From: Corallococcus interemptor
GTDB taxonomy: Bacteria; Myxococcota; Myxococcia; Myxococcales; Myxococcaceae
Direction of reading: 5' to 3'
NCBI RefSeq assembly: GCF_003668875.1
Contig: NZ_RAWM01000071.1
Coordinates: 1-43,576, forward strand
DNA length: 43,576 nucleotides
Both the position numbers and the translations under genes were made by a program. This document shows, in pieces, positions 26,101 to 28,307 of the stretch; position 1 is the first letter of the stretch, and each line of letters starts with the position of its first letter. The notes beneath the pieces were generated by a model, which saw only the letters and a list, made by a program, of their open reading frames with translations, had not been told where the DNA came from and searched no databases.

Positions 26101-28245
26101 TCGGGCTCCACGGGCCGCCCCAAGGGCGTCTGCGTACCCCACCGGGGCATCACCCGGCTGGTGCTTGGCAGCACCTTCATGCGCTTCGGGCCTGACGAAG
26201 TCTGGCTCCAGGCGGCCCCTGTTGCCTTCGACGCGTCCACGCTCGAAATCTGGGGAGCGCTGCTGCACGGCGCGAAGCTCGTCCTCGCGCCTCCCCAGTC
26301 GCTCTCCCTGGAGGAGCTGGCCGCCCAGCTGCGTCACCACCGCGTGACGTCACTCTGGCTCACTGCCGCGCTCTTCGAGCAGATGTCCCTGCACCAGGGC
26401 GAAGCGCTCGCGGGCGTGCGCCAGGTCCTCGCCGGTGGCGACGTGCTGCCTGCGGCCCGCGTCCGTGAGCACCTTGCTCGCCTGCCGGAAGGCGCCACGT
26501 TCCTCAACGGCTACGGCCCCACGGAGAACACCACCTTCTCCGCGACGTACACCCTGCACCGCGACACGGTGGTGGAAGGCGCCATTCCCATCGGCCGGCC
26601 GCTCACCAACTCCACGGTCTACGTGCTCGACGCGCACCTGCACCCGGTGCCCGTGGGCGTCGCGGGTGAGGTGTACGTCGGCGGCCAGGGCCTCGCCTGG
26701 GGCTACCTCAACCGTCCTGACCTGACTGCGGAGCGCTTCGTCCCGCACCCCTTCGCCGCCACTCCGGGCGAACGGCTCTACCGCACGGGCGACAAGGCAC
26801 GCTGGAAGATGGACGGCACGCTCGACTTCCTGGGCCGCGTCGACTTCCAGGTGAAGGTGCGCGGCTTCCGCATCGAACTGGGTGAAATCGAGGCCACGCT
26901 GCGCGCTGTCTCCGGTGTCAACGAAGCCGTCGTCGTGGCCCGGGGCTCGGACTCCGACAAGCGCCTCATCGGCTACGTCACGGCTCGCGAGGGCCACTCG
27001 CTGGACGTGGACGCCCTCAAGGCGAGCCTCAAGCAGCGGCTACCCGAGTACATGGTGCCCGCCTCGCTCATGGTGCTGGACGCGCTGCCGCTCAACGCCA
27101 ACGGCAAGGTGGACCGCAAGGCCCTGCCCGAACCCGATGCCCATGCCATCGAAGCCCGGGACTTCGTCGCGCCACGCGATGCGCTCGAGATGCAGCTCGC
27201 GCGCATCTGGGCGGACGTCCTCGGCGTGCCCTCCGTCGGCGTTCGCTCCAGCTTCTTCGAGTTGGGCGGCCACTCCCTCCTCGCCGTGCGCATGGTCGCC
27301 GTCGTGCGCGAGCGGCTGGGCCAGACGATTCCCCTCTCCGTCCTCTTCCAGCAGCCCACCGTCGAGCAGCTCGCCCAGGTGCTCCGCGATGACTCGCAGG
27401 CCTGGACACCGCTCGTCCCGCTGGAGCGCGGCGAGCCCAACCAGCGGCCCCTCTTCCTCGTCCACCCGGGTGGCGGCAACGTCCTCGCCTACTCGGAGCT
27501 GGCGCGCAGGCTGGGGCCGTCACTGCCTGTCTATGGCCTCCAGTCTCGCGGCCTCGACGGGCGCCCCGTCGCGGAGTCCGTCGAAGAAATGGCGGACCTC
27601 TACATCGAAGCCATCCGCACGGTGCAGCCGCACGGCCCCTACCAGCTCGGAGGCTGGTCACTCGGAGGCGTCATCGCCTACGAGATGGCCCGCCGCCTGC
27701 GCGCGGCCGGTGAAGCCGTGGACTTGCTCGCCCTCATCGACGCCCACGTGTACGGCCTGACGAAGCCCTCAAAGGCAGACACGCACCTCGACGCCGAGGC
27801 GCGCGCACGGCTCGCTTTCGCCCATGCCACCGCCACCGCCTTCGGCCAGCCTCTCTCCGTCCCGGACGAAGCCCTGGCACAGGGCGACGACGTGATGCTG
27901 GGCCACCTGCTCCAGGAAGGACTCCGGGCGCGCATCCTGGATGCGCACTCCGGCCCGGCCCAGCTGCGTGCCCTCTTCAACGTCTTCCGGGCCAACCTCT
28001 TCGCCCACGAGAAGTACGTGCCCCAGCCGTACGACGGCACCGCCCTGCTGCTGAGCGCCAGCGCGGTCACCTCGGAGATTCCGCGTCACCGAGGCTGGGA
28101 GCCCCTGGTGCGCGGCGGCCTGGAGGTGCACGTCGTCCCCGGCGGCCACCACGAACTGATGCAGGACCCGCACCTGGGGCCTGTCGTCGAACACCTGCGC
28201 TCCGCCCTGGCGGCCCTCACGCGGAACGACGCCACCGGCAGTTGA
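1..28245 (+). CDS. Giant multimodular NRPS, 5'-truncated by window edge, with terminal thioesterase
   Basis: The frame is open from base 1, so the true start lies upstream; the first GTG at 37 is internal to a C domain. About 9,400 residues are visible: a C-domain tail, A1-T1, eight C-A-T modules (2–9) and a C-terminal thioesterase. Every complete C domain keeps the HHIVSDG active-site motif and a SFAQQRLW N-terminal motif. Every A domain has a TSGSTG loop and an NGKVDRK motif carrying the catalytic lysine. All nine T domains read GGHSL around the phosphopantetheine serine. No epimerization, methyltransferase, ketosynthase or reductase domain is seen. By collinearity the enzyme adds nine residues to an upstream intermediate and releases the chain through the thioesterase. 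The gene ends at TGA 28243–28245. The product is not recognised; lipopeptide or cyclic peptide are both possible. Confidence 0.97.
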   Translation, partial: AQEHQELPIERLVEELKPERIPGRTPFFQVMLTYQASFRGAATVEGVKLEALELDTFSAKFDLTLQVLETDAGLKGYLEYTTDIFTASTAARMAEHLSVLLQQAVAQPNEAVARLPLLTTRERQEMLVDWNATRAPFPEACMHSLFEAQVRRAPETVAAVFEGTQLTYAQLDARANQLAHALRRRGVGPEVRVALSVERSLDIVIGLLGILKAGGAWVPVDPLLPRERLAFMLEDSAAQVLVTQQPLVDRFPEALHARALCLDTERAALAMEPTDAPVTGVTPANMAYLLYTSGSTGTPKGTAVEHRSVANLVTHEAVAYGIGPGSRVLQFASLSFDLSVEEIFTTLCNGATLVLAPLEKLMPGAPLPVLLREQELSVVSLTPAALAATSSEGLPKVRTVISGGEALPADVVARWAPGRRLLNTYGPTEATVIATFGEVVADGNVPSIGKPLANVRVYVLDPHGHPVPVGVRGELHIGGVGVARGYAGRPGLTAERFVPDAFSGEEGARLYRTGDVVRWRADGQLDFVGRIDAQVKVRGFRIELGEVENALRAAPAVKDAVVLAREDSPGDKRLVAYVVGEALDVTALRAHLKQHLPEYMVPAAFVPLEALPLTSNGKVDRKALPAPDAGVLRASHAYEAPASPLEEKLAALWSEVLRVPTVGRTDNFFELGGHSLLATQLVARVRAALDIELPLRALFEAPTIATLAERLQRAATGTRLPSLTRTRTEGHLPLSFAQQRLWFLDQLTPDDASYNLPVALRLIGRLDVEALRRAFEALVARHEALRTTFFEEEGQPFQRIHAPAEWALPVEDLSGLEESAREAETLRRATREARQPFHLVHGPLLRTALLKLSGESHVLLATMHHIVSDGWSMGVLIRELASLYASFSAGQAPSLAPLPVRYADFALWQRQWLQGEMLEAQLGYWKRQLAGAPAALELPTDRPRPAVQSRRGATVPVSIPVELMDSLRSLAQREGATPFMLLLAAWQLLLSRYSGQDDISVGSPIAGRTHAEAEGLIGFFVNTLVLRAQVDSRSTFRQLLSQVKATTLAAYEHQHVPFEKLVEVLQPSRDLSRSPLFQVMLVLQNAPAEALRVPGMAFQPIPLEGNSSRFDLALTLFEVPQGLTGFLEYSTDLFDASTVQRLMGHFGVLLSSLAAQPDARVSMLEVMTAEERQRLLVEWNETDTAFPRDTCIHHVVAEHARRTPDAIAVRMGERSVTYAGLDAWAHGLAVQLHVSRGERVAVLAERSPELVAGLLAVLKVGAAYVPIAPGVPPERLAFMLEDSGASVLLTQQHLRASLPSLSARVLPLEVESAAHMQPLPVASVGPEDLAYVIYTSGSTGRPKGVAVHHRALMNLISWHQRTYSLTPRDSTALTAGVAFDASTWEVWPSLASGASLVVPPDAVRAEPAQLIQWLAREAITTCFMPTPLAEAVLREEWPRPIALRALLTGGDALHHGPPPSVPAALFNHYGPTESTVVATFTPVLRDDSTRPPIGRPIDNTRTYVLDAHLQPVPVGVPGELFLASEGLAWGYLGQPALTAERFIPSPFSSAPGARLYRTGDAVRWRADGQLDYLQRLDFQVKVRGFRIELGEIEASLLAHASVHEAVVLAREDVPGDKRLVAYLVPTQGQELDTIAVRAFLKERLPEYMVPSAFLVLEAMPLSPNGKVDRKALPVPDASPLADFVAPRDATEEKLADAFAQVLRRERVSVHDDFFSLGGHSLLATQLVSRIRAAFNAELPLRALFEAPTVAALAVRLRTATASARLPPLPLATHEGPPPLSFAQQRLWLLDQLQPGSAAYNIPAALRLKGHVDVESLRRAFETLVARHETLRTTFFQHQGEPAQRIHSPATWVLPLLDVSSLPEAQRDEEGRRLANLEARRPFDLEAGPLLRTSLVRLNEAEHLLLVTMHHIVSDGWSMSVLVRELTALYAAFHADQLPALAPLPVQYADFSVWQRAWLQGETLEAQLGYWKEKLSGAPAALDLPTDRPRPPVQSHRGATVDMRVPARLSEALKALAQREGATPFMLLLAAWQVLLSRYSTQDDISVGTPIAGRTQAETEGLIGFFVNTLVLRAHVQPQATFREFLAQVRGTTLAAYEHQHVPFEKLVETLQPVRDLSRSALFQAMFSLQNTPMEALRVQGLSFEQLPLEANSAKFDLTLTMQDSPQGFVGVLEYSSDLFDASTMQRMVGHLGVLLEAIAAKPEATLASLPLLTAPERQQLLVDWNGPGAEFPRDLCLHEAFSAQALRTPDALAVICRDERLTFRELEVRANQLAHRLVKLGVGPDVRVVLCVERSVEALVGILGALKAGGTYVPIDPSYPREWLAHVLQDTSAPVVLTQQRLRDSLPPHSAHTLCLDSDTADLESQDAPVTSVTPEHLAYIIYTSGSTGRPKGVMIQHRSVLNLRVALAATVHADAQPGERVSINAPLSFDASVKQLIQVLDGHTLCIVPDEARADVAELVNRIGQDALEVLDCSPAHLRLLVDEGLLERQSIPRRVLVGGEAVDPATWRHLAQAPRPRVFNVYGPTECTVDATACAFDASPTPTIGRPLPNVRVYVLDRTLRPVPVGVAGELFIGGEGVARGYLNRPELTADRFIPDAFSSTPGARLYRTGDVVRWRADGMLDYLGRADFQVKVRGFRIELGEIEAALLKHPQVHAAVVLAREDIPGDKRLVAYVVPPEGTEPAPTPEVLKDWLKQLLPEHMRPSALLVLEALPLNTNGKVDRKALPAPQSGAAASTYVAPRNPTEEQLAALFTQVLRVERVGIHDDFFALGGHSLLATQLVSRVRAGFRVELPLRALFEAPTVAALAERLHSQAPSLQLPPLTRTQADGPQPLSFAQQRLWFLDQLTPGDASYNIPTALRLTGRLDEESLRRAFEALVARHDALRTTFRESQGQAAQHIHAPGTWALPLIDLSTLPEAKREAEAQRKVEADARQPFDLRNGPLLRTALVRLAADEHLLLVTMHHIVSDGWSMGVLVRELVAFYEAFSTGQTPSLAPLPVQYTDFAAWQRNWLQGETLDAQLGYWKHQLQGVPAALELPTDFPRPAIQSHAGATLSVRIPQATSDALKALAQREGATPFMVLLAAWQTLLSRYSGQDDVSVGSPIAGRTQAETEGLIGFFVNTLVLRAQLQPQDSFRQLLSRVRGTTLAAYEHQHVPFEKLVEALQPVRDTSRSPLFQVMFVLQNAPGEALRVPGLTFRPAVAEGHSAKFDLTLTLQDSPQGFTGWMEYSTALFERSTIERMAGHLRTLLEAVATKPEQPVAELSLLSSEEQQRILVEWNDTAAVSPTNIPVHVHFARQAQRTPDAVVLVLGDATLTYAQLEARANQLAHHLRTLGIVPGARVGLAVERSFELVTALLAILKVGAAFVPVDRNAPVERIAALLEDADVSVTLTHPPFASLLPASGTRVWLDAQSAEIAARPTHAPDIHVDGEALAYVMFTSGSTGRPKGVCVPHRGITRLVLGSSFMRFGPDEVWLQAAPVAFDASTLEIWGALLHGAKLVLAPPHSLSLEELAAQLRHHRVTSLWLTAALFEQMALHQGEALAGVRQVLAGGDVLPASRVREHLARLPEGATFLNGYGPTENTTFSTTFAMHRDTVVNGTVSIGRPLTNSTVYVLDAHLHPVPVGVAGEVYVGGQGLAWGYLNRPDLTAERFVPHPFAATPGERLYRTGDKARWREDGALDFLGRVDFQVKVRGFRIELGEIEAALRAVSGVNEAVVVARGADSDKRLIGYVTARTGHSLDADTLKASLKQRLPEYMVPASLMVLDVLPLNANGKVDRKALPQPDETARTAAFVAPRTDTEKQLAALFAEVLRVERVGLHDDFFALGGHSLLATQLVSRVRATLGLELPLRALFDAPTVAALSLKLADARPTTVQGAPALRKSSRRGTIPLSFAQQRLWFLDQLTPGDASYNIPTALRLKGPVDVESLRRAFEALVARHESLRTTFHEHEGQATQHIQAPDAWTLSRVDLSALPEALREADAQRRLLKEANLPFHLEQGPLLRTTLVRLGEEDHFLLVTMHHIVSDGWSMGVLVRELITFYEAFSSGQTPTLPPLPVQYADFAERQRQWLQGETLDAQLGYWKQQLAGAASALELPTDFARPAIQSHAGAAVSVRIPQATSEVLKALAQREGATPFMVLLAAFQVLLSRYSAQDDVSVGSPIAGRTQEETEGLIGFFVNTLVLRTRVTPEDSFRQLLAKVRGTTLAAYEHQHLPFEKLVEALQPVRDPSRSPLFQVMFALQNAPTSDLRVRGLAFQQVTTEGRSAKFDLNLTMQDSPQGFVGSLEYSTALFKHGTVERMVRHLGTLLESVATQPDQPVAELSLLSSEERQRILVEWNDTAVESPTDVPVHVHFARQAERAPDAIALVLGGDSLTYGQLDARANQLAWHLRGLGIVPGARVGLAVERSFELVAATLAILKVGATYVPVDRNAPVDRIASLLEDADVHFIVTHQPFASLLPATGTRVWLDAQRDIIASLPTHAPDVRVDGEAMAYVMFTSGSTGRPKGVCVPHRGITRLVLGSTFMRFGADEVWLHVAPIAFDASTLEIWGALLNGSKLVLAPPHSLSLEELAEQLRHHRVTSLFLTTALFEQMALHQGEVLAGVRQILSGGDVLPADRVREHLARIPEGATFHDVYGPTENTTLSTGFAMEHGSRVEGAIPIGRPLSNSTAYVLDARLNPVPVGIAGEVYVGGPGLAWGYLNRPELTAERFIPHPFAATQGERLYRTGDLARWREDGTLDFLGRADFQVKMRGFRIELGEIETALRAAAGVNEAVVVARGAGADKRLIGYVTARAGHELTPDDLRAGLKQRLPEYMVPSAFMVLDALPLNANGKVDRKALPEPGNTPRSSVYVAPRTGTEKKLAALFAEVLRVERMGLHDDFFAMGGHSLLATQLVSRVRTTFRVELPLRALFEAPTVEGLAPRIEAARATGLQAPPLRALPRGDVIPLSFAQQRLWLLDQLQPGDISYNIPTALRLTGPVDMESLRRAFEALVERHESLRTTLSSDQEDPSQCIQEPSGWELALIDLTSLPEAQREEEAQRAAATEARRPFQLATGPLLRSTLVRLGQDSHLLLVTMHHIVSDGWSMGVLVREVAAFYEAFSTGQTPSLPPLPVQYADFSLWQRGWLQGEALEAQLGYWKQQLAGAPSALDLPTDRPRPPVQSRRGATVDVRVSPEVSQALKSLAQAEGATPFMLLLAAWQLLLSRYSTQDDISVGTPIAGRTQAETEGLIGFFVNTLVLRAHVQPQETFRELLAQVRRTTLAAYEHQHLPFEKLVEVLQPSRDLSRSALFQAMFSLQNTPTETLRVSGLSFQSVPVDTRASKFDITLTLSDSPQGFIGVLTYATDLFDASTVQRMAGHLGVLLEAIAAKPEATLASLPLLSAPERQQLLVDWNGPSAEFPRDRCIHEAFSAQALRTPDALAVICRDERLTFRELDTRANQLAHRLMKLGVGPDVRVVLCMERSVEALVGILGALKAGGAYVPIDPSYPREWLAHVLQDTGAPVVLTQQRLRDSLPPHSAHTLCLDSDTAELEAQDAPVTSVTPEHLAYIIYTSGSTGRPKGVMIQHRSVLNLRVALAATVHADAQPGERVSVNAPLSFDASVKQLIQVLDGHTLCIVPDEARADVAELVNRIGQDALEVLDCSPAHLRLLVDEGLLERQSIPRRVLVGGEAVDPATWRHLAQAPRPRVFNVYGPTECTVDATACAFDASPTPTIGRPLPNVRVYVLDRTLRPVPVGVAGELFIGGEGVARGYLNRPELTADRFIPDAFSSTPGARLYRTGDVVRWRADGMLDYLGRADFQVKVRGFRIELGEIESCLLKHPAVHQAVVLAREDVPGDKRLAAYAVPEAGAPLDTTELRAFLKQHLPEYMVPAAFLVLEALPLNTNGKVDRKALPAPQGGAAASTYVAPSTPTEEQLAALFTQVLRVERVGIHDDFFALGGHSLLATQLVSRVRSTFRVELPLRALFEAPTVAALAERIQTSTPSLQLPPRTQTHADGPRPLSFAQQRLWLLDQLQPGDASYNIPTALQLSGRLDAEALRRAFEALVQRHEALRTTFQSHQDQPVQTIHAASGWTLPLVDLSGRPEALREKEARRLADEEARRPFDLARGPLLRSTLVRLREDTHLLLVTMHHIVSDGWSMGVLVRELAAFYAAFSTGQSPSLPPLPVQYADFSAWQRKWLQGEVLEAQIQFWKQQLSGAPAALELPTDHPRPPVQSHRGGTVDLQIPKHTADALKALAQREGATPFMMLLAAFQLLLSRYSAQDDVSVGTPIAGRTQAETEGLIGFFINTLVLRARLDPRLTFRELLAQVRGTTLAAYDHQHLPFEKLVEAVQPARDLSRSPLFQAMFILQNTPTEALRLPGLSFQSLPLETHFAKFDLSLGLRENRDGFAGTLDYATDLFDAATVQRMAGHFSVLVEAIAKKPDTRLGDLPLLTEPEHRQLLVEWNPPASQVAQVPSIPAMVEAQVRRTPDALAVITPEKQLTYRELDAKANQLAHRLRGLGVGPEVHVGLCVERTEDLVIGALGILKAGGAYVPLDPSYPRERLGWLLEDAQGPALVAHSHLLSALPETSATPVCLDSDVELAKQPKMAPAVDIHPGHLAYLIYTSGSTGRPKGVAISHGNAVSFLHWALETFTAEELKGTLAATSLNFDLSVFELFAPLSSGGAVVVAKNALHLAELSTASHVTLINTVPSAMAQLLRLNAVPASVRVINLAGEALPETLAKQVYAVPTVQKLYNLYGPSEDTTYSTASLVGRDEVPLIGRPLPATRAYVLDASLQPVPVGVAGELYLAGEGQARGYLLRPELTAERFVPEPFGPPGGRMYRTGDRVRYRTDGRLEYLGRIDFQVKVRGFRIELGEIEAALRRAPGLKDVVVVAKGEAADKRLVAYVTPKADASLEVEALKTHLRQGLPEYMVPSAFVVLDALPLNSNGKVDRKALPEPEAQQSGTSYEAPRTEAEAKLASIWAEVLRLPQVGVKDSFFELGGHSLLATQVVSRVRAEFNVELPLRALFESPTVEALATRLHGSASAQAPKLTRVTHDGPRPLSFAQQRLWLLDQLQPGDASYNIPTALQLSGHLDTEALRRAFEALVQRHEALRTTFHSHQDQPIQTIHAASGWMLPLVDLSTRPEALREEEARRLANEEARRPFDLARGPLLRTTLARLAEDSHLLLVTMHHIVSDGWSMGVLVREMVAFYESFATGSTPAFAPLPVQYADFATWQRDWLQGEALEAQIHFWKRQLSGAPAALELPTDRPRPPVQSHRGATVDVRIPADVAHALKSLAQREGATPFMTLLAAFQLLLSRYSAQDDISVGTPIAGRTQAETEGLIGFFVNTLVLRARLNPRATFRELLTQVRGTTFAAFEHQHLPFEKLVEAVQPARDLSRSPLFQAMFVLQNTPNEALRLPGLSFQALPLEAHFAKFDLSLGLREGKDGFVGTLEYATDLFDAATVQRMAGHFGVLLEAIAKKPDTRLGDLPLLTEPERRQLLVEWNPPASQVAQVPSIPAMVEAQVRRTPDALAVITPEKQLTYRELDAKANQLAHRLRGLGVGPEVRVGLCVERTEDLVIGALGILKAGGAYVPLDPSYPRERLGWLLEDAQGPALVAHSHLLPALPETRATPVCLDSDVELAKQPTTAPAVDIHPGHLAYLIYTSGSTGRPKGVAISHGNAVSFLHWALETFTAEELKGTLAATSLNFDLSVFELFAPLSSGGAVVVAKNALHLAELPTASHVTLVNTVPSAMAQLLRLNAVPLSVRVINLAGEALPETLAKQVYAVPTVQKLYNLYGPSEDTTYSTASLVGRDEVPLIGRPLPATRAYVLDASLQPVPVGVAGELYLAGEGQARGYLLRPELTAERFVPEPFGPPGGRMYRTGDRVRYRTDGRLEYLGRIDFQVKVRGFRIELGEIEAALRRAPGLKDAVVVAKGEAADKRLVAYVTPKAEASLETEALKAHLRQGLPEYMVPSAFVVLEALPLNSNGKVDRKALPEPEAQQSGTSYEAPRTEAEAKLASIWAEVLRLPQVGVKDSFFELGGHSLLATQVVSRVRAEFNVELPLRALFDSPTVEALATRLAGLTRTSTSPLTRVSHDGPLPLSFAQQRLWLIDQLEPGSPLYNVPVAVRMEGHLRSDVLERALQEVVRRHDALRTTFTQVEGEPVQRIHADNPLSLGLVDLTDVPEAQRESEARLQVEQEMRRPFDLRTGPLIRTLLFKLAEHEHVLVVTLHHIVSDGWSLGVLVREVTALYAAFSAGQPSPLPALPVQYADHADWQRRTLAGEALRQEVAYWERKLSGAPAVLELPTDRPRPAIRSTAGATLGLTLSRELTEALRGLAHQEGGSLFMVLLAAWQGLLSRYTGQQDLSVGSPIAGRTRAETEGLIGFFVNTLVLRAKVDAVQSFRSLLQQVRATVLDAYEHQEVPFEKLVEALQPTRSLSHTPLFQTLLALQNVPAEDVRLPELRLRGLEAPQATSKFDVSIFFTETSEGLRGTLEYSTALFERSTVERMAGHLRTLLEAVAAKPEQSMGHLPLLSSDERQRILVEWNDTAAVSPTDIPVHVHFARQAQRTPDAVALVLGDATLTYAQLDARANQLAHHLRALGIVPGARVGLAVERSFELVTALLAILKVGVAFVPVDRNAPVERIAALLEDADVSVTLAHQPFASLLPASGTRVWLDAQHDVIAALPTYAPDIHVDGEALAYVMFTSGSTGRPKGVCVPHRGITRLVLGSTFMRFGPDEVWLQAAPVAFDASTLEIWGALLHGAKLVLAPPQSLSLEELAAQLRHHRVTSLWLTAALFEQMSLHQGEALAGVRQVLAGGDVLPAARVREHLARLPEGATFLNGYGPTENTTFSATYTLHRDTVVEGAIPIGRPLTNSTVYVLDAHLHPVPVGVAGEVYVGGQGLAWGYLNRPDLTAERFVPHPFAATPGERLYRTGDKARWKMDGTLDFLGRVDFQVKVRGFRIELGEIEATLRAVSGVNEAVVVARGSDSDKRLIGYVTAREGHSLDVDALKASLKQRLPEYMVPASLMVLDALPLNANGKVDRKALPEPDAHAIEARDFVAPRDALEMQLARIWADVLGVPSVGVRSSFFELGGHSLLAVRMVAVVRERLGQTIPLSVLFQQPTVEQLAQVLRDDSQAWTPLVPLERGEPNQRPLFLVHPGGGNVLAYSELARRLGPSLPVYGLQSRGLDGRPVAESVEEMADLYIEAIRTVQPHGPYQLGGWSLGGVIAYEMARRLRAAGEAVDLLALIDAHVYGLTKPSKADTHLDAEARARLAFAHATATAFGQPLSVPDEALAQGDDVMLGHLLQEGLRARILDAHSGPAQLRALFNVFRANLFAHEKYVPQPYDGTALLLSASAVTSEIPRHRGWEPLVRGGLEVHVVPGGHHELMQDPHLGPVVEHLRSALAALTRNDATGS
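2194..5268 (+). other. NRPS module 2: C-A-T, predicted leucine
   Basis: The C domain starts at LPLSFAQQRLW and has its HH pair at codon 2590. The A domain runs from about 3523 to 5020 and T has its serine at codon 5158 (FFSLGGHSL). The pocket reads D-A-W-F-L-G-H-V-V-K, one position away from the published leucine code DAWFLGNVVK, so leucine is the likely substrate. The N-terminal A core is unusual: where the sister domains have RANQLAHRL this one has AWAHGLAVQL, and IDPSYPRE is replaced by IAPGVPPE. The catalytic motifs are intact, so the domain is probably active. Confidence 0.82.
5332..8436 (+). other. NRPS module 3: C-A-T, predicted glutamate
   Basis: C has its HH pair at codon 5725 and T its serine at codon 8326 (FFALGGHSL). 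The pocket reads D-A-K-D-L-G-V-V-D-K, identical to the glutamate code known from the first module of surfactin synthetase. The A core is nearly identical to that of module 6. It departs from module 6 just after the ELGEIE motif: here the C-terminal subdomain carries LPEHMRPSAL where most sister domains have LPEYMVPSAF. Confidence 0.87.
8500..11604 (+). other. NRPS module 4: C-A-T, predicted valine
   Basis: C has its HH pair at codon 8893 and T its serine at codon 11494. The pocket reads D-A-L-W-L-G-G-T-F-K, close to the valine code DAFWIGGTFK. The signature GYGPTENTTF is shared with module 9. The A domains of modules 4 and 9 are close copies over most of their length, while their C domains differ. 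Confidence 0.85.
11671..14778 (+). other. NRPS module 5: C-A-T, predicted valine or isoleucine
   Basis: C has its HH pair at codon 12067 and T its serine at codon 14668, with the variant FFAMGGHSL. The A domain is a paralogue of A4/A9 but the pocket reads D-A-L-F-L-G-V-T-L-K, so three pocket residues have changed (W to F, G to V, F to L). A branched aliphatic residue, isoleucine or valine, is likely; the exact one cannot be settled by eye. Confidence 0.8.
14842..17943 (+). other. NRPS module 6: C-A-T, predicted glutamate
   Basis: C has its HH pair at codon 15238 and T its serine at codon 17833. The pocket is D-A-K-D-L-G-V-V-D-K, identical to module 3 and to the surfactin glutamate code. The A core and T domain closely match module 3, whereas the short C-terminal A subdomain (FLKQHLPEYMVPAAF) resembles that of module 1 instead. 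This is a visible mosaic. Confidence 0.87.
18007..21081 (+). other. NRPS module 7: C-A-T, predicted alanine (duplicate of module 8)
   Basis: C has its HH pair at codon 18400 and T its serine at codon 20971. The pocket reads D-L-F-N-N-A-L-T-Y-K, which I recall as an alanine code. The whole C-A-T unit is repeated in module 8 at a constant offset of 3135 bases, seen at the C start, the HH codon and the T serine. Confidence 0.85.
21142..24216 (+). other. NRPS module 8: C-A-T, predicted alanine (duplicate of module 7)
   Basis: C has its HH pair at codon 21535 and T its serine at codon 24106. The pocket is D-L-F-N-N-A-L-T-Y-K as in module 7. Differences from module 7 are scattered single substitutions, for example GRLDAEAL against GHLDTEAL in the C domain. 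The similarity ends in the T–C linker before module 9, so the copied unit is one whole module. Confidence 0.85.
24274..27384 (+). other. NRPS module 9 (terminal): C-A-T, predicted valine
   Basis: The C domain is the most divergent in the window: it starts LPLSFAQQRLWLIDQLEPG and has LHHIVSDGWSLG (HH at codon 24670), with YNVPVAVRM in place of YNIPTALRL. A9 reads D-A-L-W-L-G-G-T-F-K (valine) and is a close copy of A4. T9 has its serine at codon 27274 (FFELGGHSLLAV), followed by RMVAVVRERLGQ rather than the usual RVRA stretch, as suits a T domain that hands over to a thioesterase. Confidence 0.84.
27403..28242 (+). other. Type I thioesterase domain of the NRPS
   Basis: After T9 the protein has an alpha/beta-hydrolase thioesterase: the oxyanion-region motif LFLVHPGGGN, nucleophile elbow GWSLGG with the serine at codon 27658, a candidate aspartate in ALIDAH at codon 27739, and a C-terminal histidine in PGGHHEL at codon 28147. 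This domain releases the finished peptide by hydrolysis or cyclization; which one cannot be read from sequence. Confidence 0.92.
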
Positions 28246-28256
28246 AGACATCCCCG

Positions 28257-28285
28257 ACTCCGTGTCTGTTTTGCAGGCACGGAGT
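28257..28285 (+). terminator. Strong stem-loop after NRPS stop codon
   Basis: The arms ACTCCGTGTCTG (28257–28268) and CAGGCACGGAGT (28274–28285) pair over 12 positions (one G·T) around a TTTTG loop, beginning 12 bases after the NRPS stop. No T-tract follows, so it is not a textbook intrinsic terminator. It may mark the 3' end of the NRPS transcript or stabilise it. Confidence 0.6.
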
Positions 28286-28307
28286 GGAAACGGGTTACGG
28301 TGCGCGC

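Noticed and set aside
1-28245. Repeated segments at about 3.1-kb intervals that could suggest an array or mobile repeat
   Set aside because: They are homologous NRPS modules in one reading frame; no CRISPR-like short repeats, transposase or terminal inverted repeats are seen anywhere in the window.
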